Shown: positions 36,240 to 45,800 of the stretch, in pieces
How positions within the stretch are numbered: position 1 is the first letter of the stretch
Layout: the number at the start of each line of letters is the position of its first letter
Assembly (NCBI RefSeq): GCF_040807025.1
Contig: NC_090981.1
Coordinates: forward strand, 5,468,501-5,532,500
From: Struthio camelus
Lineage: Eukaryota > Chordata > Aves > Struthioniformes > Struthionidae
Length of the DNA: 64,000 bases
Direction of reading: 5' to 3'
Made by a program: the position numbers and the translations under genes
Notes under the pieces: model-generated
The model's input: the letters and a program-made list of their open reading frames with translations, nothing else
What the model was told of the DNA's origin: nothing
Databases searched by the model: none

Positions 36240-37246
36240 TCATGGGCGAGCACTAATAGAAAATCCAGGTACGTGCTTCCTCCGATATCCTAAAGTTCCC
36301 ATTAACTGCTGTAACTCCTTCCTTGATTGGGGCATTCGCAGCTCCTGGATTTTTCTTGAGGTGTCTGGAGGAGTCACTGCATGGCCTGCTCTCCACCAAG
36401 CACCTAAAAATTTTACTTCCCTGCTTGGTCCCTGACAATTTTCAGGTGGAACCTCAATTTCTGCTTTCTGTAGTGCTTGCCACACTGCTGCTGCCGCTTC
36501 CCCCACTTCCTCCGGGGAAGTTCCTCCGATCAGCATATCATCTATATATTGGTGCAGTTTCACATCTGGAGGGAGTGGGACTGTCTGTGAAAGTTCAGCA
36601 AGTGCGGCATGAGCAATCGTGGGTGAATGTTTGTCCCCCTCCTTGTGGGGGTCTGTTAAAGGTATATTGTATTCCCTTCCAAGTGAAAGCGAACTTCTCT
36701 CTATCCTCCTCCTGCAAGGGGTCCATAAAGAACATATCTTTCACGTCTAGCGCCGCCATCCATGGGTGTGCAGCTGCTTGTAGTATAGCGGTTAAGTTTG
36801 CAATAGTTGGTACAGCAGCTGTTAATGGGGCTGTATTCGCATTCAGGCACTGATAACTAATTCCCAAACGCCACTTCCCGTCTGGTTTCCGAACTGGCCA
36901 GACAGCGGAGTTATATGGGGAGTGGGTTCTGGAGATGATTTGTCGTTTCTCCAAATCAGCTCTGACTTCAGAAGTTCCATTCCGTGCCGCAGCAGAGATC
37001 GGCTATTGCCGTCCGTTAGTAACTTTTGAATCAGGGAGCGCGGGGCTCTGCGAAGGACACGCACTAGAGCCTCCCTATTCCTACCGGGGTTGGGGTCGAC
37101 GTTTGAGCCGAAGGACCACACGCTGCCATCCGGCAGGCGCCAGGTTCGTCCGTTTAAAACATCGAAACCTAAAATATTTTCATTGTGATCTTTCTTTAGC
37201 TGCAAAGCGAGTAGGCGACATGCGCCTCTCGCCCGGGAGCCATGAA
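36240..37246 (-). pseudogene. pol: Provirus reverse transcriptase, frameshifted
   Basis: This is the RNA-dependent DNA polymerase region. Visible motifs in order on the - strand are SPYNSAVWPVRKPDGKWRL (about 36870-36930), LDVKDMFF with the first catalytic aspartate (about 36730-36760), FAFTWKGIQYTFNR, and the catalytic YIDDM at 36534-36548, followed by KFLGAWW. At least one frame change lies near 36595-36640, between FAFTW and YIDDM, and another near 37090. The thumb and connection part down to about 35800 is still poorer. The motif set is that of an avian ERV pol, nearest class I by eye. Confidence 0.88.
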
Positions 37247-37510
37247 TTAACCCTTGGCGGCCTGGCACACAACACTCGCTCTGTTCACACCGGTAATTTT
37301 AACTCTCTGCCGTCCAGGTCGCACACCCAGCTTCTCGGCGTCTTGTTGTGTTAGTATTGAAATTTGTGCTCCCGTATCTATTAAAACTTCACCCATTGTC
37401 GGTGAGGACCAACTGGGATCAAGATATACGGGCCATTATCACTTATCCACTGATAAGCCTCCCCTTGCCCGACAGGCAGACCCGATTGCCTTCCGGGCAC
37501 TACTCATTTT
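37247..37510 (-). pseudogene. pro: Provirus aspartic protease
   Basis: The - strand encodes VLIDTGAQISIL, with the catalytic DTGAQ at 37364-37378, the signature of a retroviral aspartic protease that cleaves gag and pol polyproteins. A GVNRA-like stretch follows. An in-frame stop near 37247-37249 breaks the domain. The protease C-terminal motif (ENILGFDVLNGR) reads on in an adjacent segment at about 37130-37190. The catalytic triad is kept, but the gene is disrupted. Confidence 0.82.
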
Positions 37511-38493
37511 GGTTTTTTTTTTTCTCTTCTTTTTTCTTTCATGCCCTGCAATTCCTCCCTAAGGAGGAGGAAGGGGTTGTCTCTCTCTGGGAGCTGGCAC
37601 TGGAGGAGTCAAAGTAAGCTCCCCTCTTTGGCCATTATCTTGTTTCTGGGATGCTTCAATCAGACTCGAGATAATGCCAGTAGGCCGACCTTGAATCGCG
37701 AGGGTCAACCTGGGAATGCCTAGGGCTAAGGCTTTCCTCCACAATCCATCTCTCAGTTCTCGAGAATCTGTTTGCGGGGCTTGAGGCTTATTTCCCTTTG
37801 ACTAAGTTTCTGTTCCCTGTGGGGGGGTGCCTGTATCACCGATCTCACCCTACGATCTCTTCCCCGGGGCTTCAGGTTCGGTTTTTCAGCTGTTGGGTCG
37901 TCCCAGCCCATTTCACGGCTGTGGTCAACGATGCCGTGCATTAATTCTGCCCATGCAGGGAGTTGCCTGCGGGGGGGTTGGTATCACCTAGTCTGTCATT
38001 GTATTCTGCAGCTGTTCAGTTTTCAAAGACAGTAACAACTCAGTTGCCTTTCTACCTTCCATTTCTTTCTTTAGGTCCTGCTCCTTTCTATTCCTATTCT
38101 CCCTTTCTTGATATGCAGCTTCTAAACAGGTACCTGGCACCTTGCAGATAATGCCTTTCCCTTTTCTATCTGCTGTGTGGCTCCTAGCCACTTTCAGGTA
38201 TTCTTCAACAGCTTCCCAATTGTGCTAATTGCCACGAGCCCATTCTTCTGAGCAGGGACTCGGGTTCTCTCCATGCCTCCGTAAATAATTGGTGATGCTA
38301 CTACCCGGTGCATATATTAGAAAATAGCTGAGCGCACCTTTCCGCGTCCTCCCTCAACCCAGGCATTTTGCTTCCCCGCAATGCTGAATCACTCGGGCTC
38401 CAGCCTTGGTTAGCAAATACAGGCAGCACTGGAAGGGGTGGGTGAGCTCCCCCTGCTACGCCCGGCTGCAATGCTGCCGGCTTAGGTAAAACA
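37511..38493 (-). pseudogene. gag: Provirus gag, remaining capsid/nucleocapsid region, fragmented
   Basis: Short open pieces on the - strand (38301-38493, 37988-38191, 37753-37941, 37559-37744) lie where capsid and nucleocapsid should be. One has a charged, coiled-coil-like stretch with many K, E and R (37988-38191). I could find neither a clear major homology region nor a CCHC zinc knuckle. At under 1 kb the region is short for a full capsid plus nucleocapsid, so part may be deleted. It ends in a lysine-rich segment with an A11 run on the - strand at 37509-37519, which could have served for slippage before protease. Confidence 0.6.
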
Positions 38494-38970
38494 TTAGAAG
38501 TCATAGGAGAGAGTCCAGCAGCTGGTAGAGTGGAAGTAGGAGAAAGAGGGAGAGTGAGCGACAGATAAATCTTCAGGAGGTGAGAGCGAAGGGGTATAGG
38601 GTGGAGCGGTTGCTGCGGGTGCATTCCTCGGGGTACTCGCGTCTGCTACGGCGAGAGTCACTCTTCGCGGGGTTCCCCTCTTCTTTTTACTCAGGTGCTG
38701 GCAGTCCCATGCCCGATTGTCCCACACATACCAATGCTCCATTTGGTGAGGCTTTTCATCTTCCAACATAATTCGTAGCGTAGTTAATTTCTCGGAATCG
38801 AAGGATCCTTCTTCCGGCCAGCCCCCTGAACCAGTCCAACGTGGCCAATCTTCCTGGCATAAGGTAATTGTGCGCTTTCTGGATAATCCTACTGTACCAT
38901 CTATCTTTTCCCAATTTTCCAAAACCTTGGCCAAGGGCGTCCCCTTTTTTATGCCAGGTACATTTCCCAT
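38494..38970 (-). pseudogene. gag: Provirus gag, N-terminal matrix-like part
   Basis: This open frame of about 159 codons starts MGN at 38970, a context suited to N-myristoylation of a matrix protein, and has GTPLAKVLENW near its start, the pattern of gamma-like gag N-termini. A proline-rich stretch follows, including PPYTP and SPPEDL, resembling retroviral late-domain regions. The frame ends at 38494. Coding appears to shift to an overlapping frame (38301-38624), so a frame break lies near 38530-38620. In a working virus matrix directs gag to the membrane; here only a fragment could be made. Confidence 0.75.
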
Positions 38971-38983
38971 AGTCAATCGATTA

Positions 38984-39118
38984 TGTGCGCCTTACGCTCC
39001 TCAGGCTGCACACCCGTGCGCCTTACACTGATCGGGCTGCACACCTTAAACCTTTCGTGTGCCTTACGCTGATCAGGCTGCGCACCATGTGCGCCTTATG
39101 CTCCTCAGGCTGCACACT
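38984..39118 (-). repeat. Four-copy ~30-bp repeat in the provirus leader
   Basis: On the + strand the unit reads about GTGCGCCTTACGCTCCTCAG followed by GCTGCACACC. Copies lie at 38984-39014, 39016-39045, 39057-39086 and 39089-39118, differing by a few substitutions (CTCC versus GATC in the middle). It lies between the primer-binding site and the gag start. Retroviral leaders carry packaging and dimerisation signals, but nothing in the sequence shows that this array is one. GC and CpG content are high. Confidence 0.85.
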
Positions 39119-39142
39119 CTGCCGCGCAGTCGCAACAAGGGA

Positions 39143-39235
39143 GGGACTCGAACCCGTCTTATAGAATCTGCTCAAGGAAGTTTAATACTCACCCGTCGGC
39201 GCCTCTCGCTCCAAAGGTTCCCAGGTGAACTCACC
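39143..39235 (-). promoter_or_regulatory. Leader splice-donor candidates and tRNA B-box-like motif
   Basis: On the - strand two strong donor-like motifs occur: CGG then GTGAGTATT (GT at 39191-39192) and CGG then GTGAGTTCA (GT at 39233-39234). One could be the donor for spliced env RNA. Further into the leader, GGGTTCGAGTCCC at 39143-39155 matches the B-box consensus of tRNA genes and is flanked by complementary GGG and CCC. No A box or full cloverleaf is apparent, so it may be coincidence or a captured tRNA fragment. Confidence 0.35.
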
Positions 39236-39290
39236 CGCTGCCGGCAGTTGGACGTTTGGAGACGAGAGGGTCTGACGGTGGTTGCCTAGG

Positions 39291-39308
39291 GTCCCATCTG
39301 GGGTGCCA
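39291..39308 (-). other. Primer-binding site, tRNA-Lys-like
   Basis: Three bases after the 5' LTR the - strand reads TGGCACCCCAGATGGGAC. It begins with TGG, the complement of a tRNA CCA end. By hand it matches a lysine-1,2-type primer site at about 13 of 18 positions, so the primer assignment is weak and another tRNA could fit better. Confidence 0.55.
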
Positions 39309-39311
39309 AAC

Positions 39312-39812
39312 TGTTATGGAAACAGTCCGACCCTAGGTTTCCGAGGAGCAGTGTCTCACGTATGTCTAGCAGTGAATTTAATTATTTATTTAAATGACGG
39401 TACAGCAAAGTAACAGCTCGAGCTGGGTGCCTCTGGGGAGGGACCCCAAACAAAGAAATTTTGGGGCAATTATACTCCTTACAGTCAAATTTCCCCGCCT
39501 GCTAGTGACAGTCTCTCCCAATCTTCTTTACTGAGTCGGTGGTCTCTTTCCTCTGGATTGGTTCACGTCTACGTCCCGGGACGGTTGCTGTGTTCCTGCT
39601 TCACGGTGCCTTCTCTTATCCGAAGGTTAACCGTTACCTCTGGCCATTGTGTGCTGTATCCTTGAGGGCTGGTTCGAGCTGGGTTTGCAGTCGCATCCTC
39701 AGCAATGTCCCTCGAGCTCATTTACAACTCACTCCTGCGGCCTGCAGGCTTCGTCTACTTTAGGCGCTAGTGCTAAGCTGGGTGAGAGCTAAATTAGCTC
39801 CCTTTTCTAACA
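39312..39812 (-). repeat. Provirus 5' LTR
   Basis: The upstream LTR on the - strand, 501 bp, bounded by TGTTA and TAACA, a perfect 5-base inverted terminal repeat. Reading on the - strand it shows CCAAT (39557-39561), a TATA-like AGTATAATT (39468-39476) and AATAAA (39385-39390) in the order expected for U3, R and U5. Promoter activity is inferred from these motifs only. A 74-codon frame on the + strand at 39539-39763 runs antisense through it and recurs unchanged in the other LTR. It is most simply a by-product of sequence identity. Confidence 0.95.
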
Positions 39813-42800
39813 CTGTCTCTTTGGACAGGAACAGGTACTTAGAATAGTTTAGACTAAGAAATCACATCATCCAGGTCTTTGGTGGGAACTTGGTACTTTA
39901 TATATTGCCTGACCATCCTATGCAAAAGCTTGGCTTACAATTGGTACATCAGAATCTGCCAATAGAAGTATTACTCTTTATATATATGCATTGTGGTTAC
40001 AGTAGCATAAATGCTTATTCTGACACCTGGCAACATTTACAGAAAGGCAGAAAAATTGAAGTATTTGGTTAATGTGTTTGTTGAGGGCCATTCTCTTTAA
40101 TTGCTGGAAAAAGAAGGAAAAATAATTCCATCAAAATGATTTCACATTCTGCCAAAGGTTTTGTGTCATTTGTTGGCAAAGGTAATGGAAGGAAAAAATA
40201 TCAGCAACAAGAAGTGACCGTGAAATGGGTTTTTTCAATTAACAGCCCTGGCTCCAATTTTCTTTGCCATATTTGGTATTGCCCACACTGCATTAAACTG
40301 ACATGATGCATTTTGTATTTCATGGTGCAACACTGACCATGATTCAAAAAGAATAGAAAGCCCCTCATGTGGGAACGGGGTATAAATTGGACAGCTATGT
40401 CCAAAATTACTTCCCTGCCCACCTGCACTGAAAGTGAGAGGCATCTCTCCTCCAGCACGTTCACATCTTTAATCTTAGACTCAGTTTCAGCAGCAAATAG
40501 CCAAAAAGTTGCAAGTCTCAGGCACATGCTGCCAAAGTCCCTTCGGAAAAAAGTTTTAAGTGCCATCTGCGCATCACACCAGCGCTGCTTAAATAAAGAT
40601 CAGTGCCATCCAGGAACAAAAATTCTCTGTGCCCAAGGCTAGAGAAGATGTGTTAATACCTTTTGCTCCTAATGAACAACCATGCCCATTGCAGGAGCGT
40701 TGTGTGGTAGGTCTGGTCTGCCAAAACCAGTTGGCAGCCTACACCTTGACCATATATTTTGTAATGTGTGCAGCTTCACTGATGCCTGCAGAGCTCTGTG
40801 CAGATATCACATGCTACTCACACTTCATAACCTCAACAGAGGAACTATTGCACTATTTGTCTGTTGCCAGGTTTTGCGTGTCTTCCTCTGAGGTCAAGGT
40901 ACAAACCAGTATCTTCTGAGACAGACTGGGGGGATGGCTCAGACTGATGGTAAGTCTCAAAAACTGATATCTGAAAAGTGCCAGGCAGGAGAAGTCAGGA
41001 AAATGCAAGAAAGCAATGCAAGTTTCAGTAGCCTGGGCTCTGTGTAGTTTCAGAAAGAAGTTTGTCACTGTCAAACTTCCTAGGTGAACCTCCGCTGGAG
41101 AAAAAAAACCCACTGCCCTTGGAGGTGTTATCCTGCCCTTTAAATATCTTATCTAATATCAGAGGGAAGATTCTCTGCCTCTGTTAAAAAAATGGTAGGT
41201 AGAATTAAATGTCAGCCTGAGTGTTAAATGGCAAACTCCTCTGACGAATTCAACTTCAGCTGTGAAGTTAGTGTGAATACAGGATTGCCTCAGGGAGGCG
41301 AGGAAGAGACACCATGGGACTTTCCTGTGGAAAAGGATTAGGCTCTTGGATAAAATGCTGTCAAATAATATTTAAGTATTTTTCCAAGAGACCATTGGCA
41401 TTTCTCTCACTGAATCAATTCCAGCGCTGCAGTTCAACATGCAGATTCCGGCTTCAGAGCTGCTCAGGCCCCATTTAATCATGTTATTCCTGCCATAAGG
41501 ACTCTGGCTGCCAGGCACACCAGCGGCTCTGCCATGCTCCTTCTGCTCTAGTGCATGGTTAAGAGGCTTCACACAGTACGTTTCTTTGTTAAACAAAAAA
41601 CATCAGCAGAAGTTTAGAAAGCACAGTGACTTCTAGGCAAATAGAAATTGCCTACATTAACTTAGAGCCAAAGAAAAATGGCTTAAAAGCAAGCTATGAA
41701 AAGCAGAAGTGGTGATGAGACAGTCTGTCTGGCACAAATGCTTCCTTTTTTCATACGGGCGGCAGATGGTAAGATGGGACAAAGCATTCAATGTTAGATG
41801 TGAAAAAGTGAAATGGCTAGGGGAAACCCATGTAAACTTCAGGAGTGCAGTGGTATAGAAAAGAAAATGGCATGGATCCATTAACTTTTTCTAGAGCACT
41901 GGCATAATATTTTACTCAGTGGAGTCATACAGGAAAAAAAAAGAGATGAGCTACAGTATGGTTTTTAACTAAAGTTAAATATTAACTTGCCCAGAGGAAG
42001 TCAAAGGCAGCAAAATATCACTGCTTTTATTGTAACATTACCCAAATGACTACTGTGGCAAGTACTGTATAAACAGATAGAAAAACAGACCACCTACTCC
42101 AAAGATCCAACATCAGAAATCACAGGGCAAAGCACTAAAATGCAAGTGAGATGAAGATTATATTTTGTTATATTGGCAAAAGTAGAAAGAGAAAATAATG
42201 TGGAATTAAATAAATTGGAACTAAAAACCTGGAAAAAACAGGAAAAATATGAAGGATGATGAAAGAAAGGAGAGAAGAAAGGGAGGTATAGAAAGACTAT
42301 CATAGGGCAATGATGGTAAAATGACAGGAAATGGTGGAAGAAAACATTGTAATGAAGTTTTGACTTTTTTAAAAGTTGTCCATTCTTTCCATTCATTTCT
42401 ATCCATCCCATTCACCATGATGTGCTGAAGTATTATAAATGACTTGAAGTTTTACTTGTTGAAAACTACAAGTTTCTGGCAACAGAAGCCCAAATGCATA
42501 TTGGTCAAACGTGCTAAAAACAGCACCTAATAATAAAATTAAAACATAATAAAACTAAGACCTTGGCACTAGTCTCCCAAGGACAACTGACATAATCTCC
42601 TCTTGCCTGCAACACAGTACATATGCAGACAGAGTAAATGACATCAGGCAGTGTCAGAAGATTTGACAATAAATGGAAATAAAACCCTTTCGCAGACACT
42701 CCCAGGGCTTTTCCCCCCTGGAAAGTTAAATTTGTACCTTACCTAAAATGGAACAACTATTTGGGAAAAACTCTCCCTGTGGAAAATTAGTTCAACATAA

Positions 42801-45800
42801 TAACACCTTTACCCTTTCTAATCTAATTCTTGACTTAGGGACAATGGAACTTAGGAACAATAGGAATAATGCAAATATTATTCTGAAACGAGATCATCAG
42901 CATTGAATTTTCCTAAAGGAAAAAGTCTGAGATAATTCTATGTATAGAACAGCGCTGAACGGAATGCTCATTTCTGTCTGAAGGTTGAAAGAGCGAAAGT
43001 AGGGCTACACACATCAATAACCTCAAACAATGCGATATTTCTCTTGCCCCAGTATGTAATCATTTCCTAGTGTTTTCTTACAATACATTGCAAACTTGCC
43101 TAAATTATAGCAGGAGGCCATCTAGTACTCATTATATAGCATGGTTTCATCTAGTCTCTATAGGCTTTTCTTTAGACCTAAATGTAATATAAATTAACTG
43201 TTAGGTTTATTAGTACCAGCCAGCTAGGATTGTTTTTCTTCTTCAGGAGCACACACCCTGCTTGCTATAATGATTTATGAGGCACTGTAATCCAAGCATT
43301 TTTGTCATGGGTAGTACAGTCACTACAATTATTATTAGAAAACATTCCAGACGAAACAGAGACCAAACTATATTATGTGGTTAGTCCACAAGCATATCCT
43401 CTTATGCTGTGTAGCCTCAGCATCTGGGTGAGCTCAAAAATTGCTGAATTACAGGAGCACAAAGCCAGCACCGATAAAGATCTGAATTAATCCAAGAGGT
43501 CTGTGTCTCAGAAACCCATCTTATCAAGCACAGATAAGAAAATGCACTCTGTCCTGGCAGAGTAGGCTGTAGGGAAAGTCACGCTGACAGGCAACACCAC
43601 CCTGGCCTTCCTGCTACGCAGATTTTGCAGTCTCAGATCGTCATATTTTAAAATCAGAGAATCATAGATGTCTTGAGAATAATAAGTGTGAAAAAATTTG
43701 GTATTCACTGGAAACAGAAAAGGATGACCACAATAAGGATTGGTGCAGCAGCTACTGCTTGTGAGCTAAAACACCAAAGGCATATTTTATTTTACATACC
43801 AAAAGGTTCTTCAGTCGAGCTACTGAGTTTTAACAGTAGTATCACCACAGAGATCACAATATTTATTCTTAGACCTGTTACCACAATTAAGGAAATATCA
43901 CAACCCACAGAACATTTCTTTAGAGAAGGTGTTAATTGCCAAGTGAATAAGACTGCAGACTGGAGGCTGACTGACTGACTTTTAACAGAGTGAAAGTAAG
44001 GTGTGTGTCTAACAGTACCAGATGATCTTTAATTGGAAACCTTTTAGCTAACATTCTCCAGCTGCTTCCATCTCTAAGCTTTCACCACCAAATATGCTTT
44101 AAATTCCTCCATTTTATCTTTGGCCCAATCTCCTAGGATCATGTAGCATCATATTTGGACATGTCCATTTTTTTGCAATATCAGCCATTTATAAAAACAA
44201 GTTGGCCATTTAAAAAATATAATAGTTCATTATTCTCACTAGACACTTTAAATACAATGAATAGAGTTTTATGACTTCACTCACTGTGGGAGATCTTTCT
44301 GTAGTTAATTTTAAAAATCATACATTTTTAGATGAAAACATTTTATATAGACTCTATCATTATAAATAGAGCCATTAAATAGTGCTACTGTCTTCACAAT
44401 AGAGAAATGAAACAGAAGTGAGGAACATATGCATGTGTTAGATGTATGCATGTGTAAACACACAAAATATCATAAAAGACGCAATGTCTTAGTAATAAAG
44501 AAAAATTCTGTTACACCATATGGGACATAACTTTTCAAGTGCTGCTTTTAGAGATGGTCATGGTATTTTTTAAGAAAGCCTGGAAAAGATAAAATGATAG
44601 ATGGAAGAGAAAAGCTTCCCCCCACATCCCCTGGACTGCCTTATATCTCATCCACAATACCTACAGCATAGAATAGCCAGCCTGTGTCCAAGCTTCTCCC
44701 TGTAGTGAGGACACTCTCCAGGGAGGTGGATATATGAAGCTGAATGCTCAAAGCCCAAGAGGGACATTTGTAGGTTCACAGAACAGACACTGAAGCTTGC
44801 ATGTTGTGAGGGCCTAGTTGCCTCAATGCACATGAAAATCTCCATCAGCTCAGTCCCTAGGGATTTACGTGTCTCCCTAGTATCTGAATCCTGGCCAGAC
44901 TTGAGCAGCAGATGGGTGCTGAGCAGCCCAGGTTTGTGTAGTTGTAGGTAGCAGCTGAATAGTGGGTTTTATTTTTGAGGTTATGGAAGGAGATGGATTG
45001 CAGTTTAGGGCTCATCTGACATCAAAGCACCTGAATCCTACCTTAGGCGTGCACGTCATTTGCTGGATCTAACTCAAAGCTAGATGAACAATCCTCTGAA
45101 GAAACACGATTCCAGACCCACCAGCACATCAAGTCCTCTTTCCCTAATTTATTTTGAATCAAAAAGTACCATCTACTTCTGTTGAACACATTTTACTTTC
45201 CCATTTCTCCAGTCCTCAGTTTGTAAACCTCATGTTGAACACAGGAACGAGCTGTCTGGAACAAAGAGGTCTCAGACACCATCTCACCTGTCACCTCATA
45301 AGGACTGTTGAGGTCACCTGAGATGCCTTTTTTGGTGCCAGCAGTCACAGTGCTTAGGGCAGGAACCAGGTTTGGGCTGTCCATTTTGGCTACAGTGCTG
45401 TGCGCAATAGGGCTTTCTGCCAGCCTGGTCTCCTAGATGCTATGACAGTGGAGGTTTTAACCCTGCTTGCTCCAGCAGGTCTCCAGCTTTGCAGCACCTT
45501 CCCAATCATCTTTGCAAGGACAAATTGGCAGCCTCAGAGAACACTGCATGGCTTAATTTCATTTTTCACTGAGTTATTCATTTGTTTATTGCTGGCTCCC
45601 TTTCTCCCTCCATCTGGTAATAAAGGATGGGAAGTCGTGACAGCAGTTGCAGTACCTTTGGGAGGTTTGGTGCCTATAATTCAAGTCATATATGTTACCC
45701 ACTTGTAATTTGTTATGATGACTGATGACTTACTTGTTCAAAGACCTTCTAGGCTCAACACTGAATCCCATACTCGTAGGGGCAGACTGAACAGAGTAAG

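Larger units (their letters stand above)
33297..39812 (-). mobile_element. Defective endogenous provirus, two LTRs, internally deleted
   Basis: This is a 6.5-kb provirus on the - strand. Two 501-bp LTRs enclose 5.5 kb of internal sequence, and CTGTC directly repeats at 33292-33296 and 39813-39817, the signature of a retroviral integration. Internal order on the - strand is primer-binding site, leader, gag (from 38970), protease (DTGAQ at 37364-37378), reverse transcriptase (YIDDM at 36534-36548), RNase H, env remnant with a membrane anchor, and polypurine tract. Integrase and most of env surface are missing. Frames are broken in several places, so it makes no complete protein. The LTRs differ at 7 of 501 sites (hand count). 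The gag start and the pol motifs look most like class I (gamma-like) avian elements, but the class needs a phylogeny. Confidence 0.96.

Noticed and set aside
36323-36853. 176-codon + strand frame opposite the provirus reverse transcriptase
   Set aside because: It is the complement of recognisable reverse transcriptase sequence on the - strand, with no domain of its own.
36935-37354. 139-codon + strand frame opposite the protease and start of reverse transcriptase
   Set aside because: It lies antisense to protease and pol motifs on the - strand and is a shadow frame.
43655-43680. AGAATCATAGATG as a possible CR1 end on the - strand
   Set aside because: The match is about one octamer long with no adjoining CR1 sequence, so it is probably chance.
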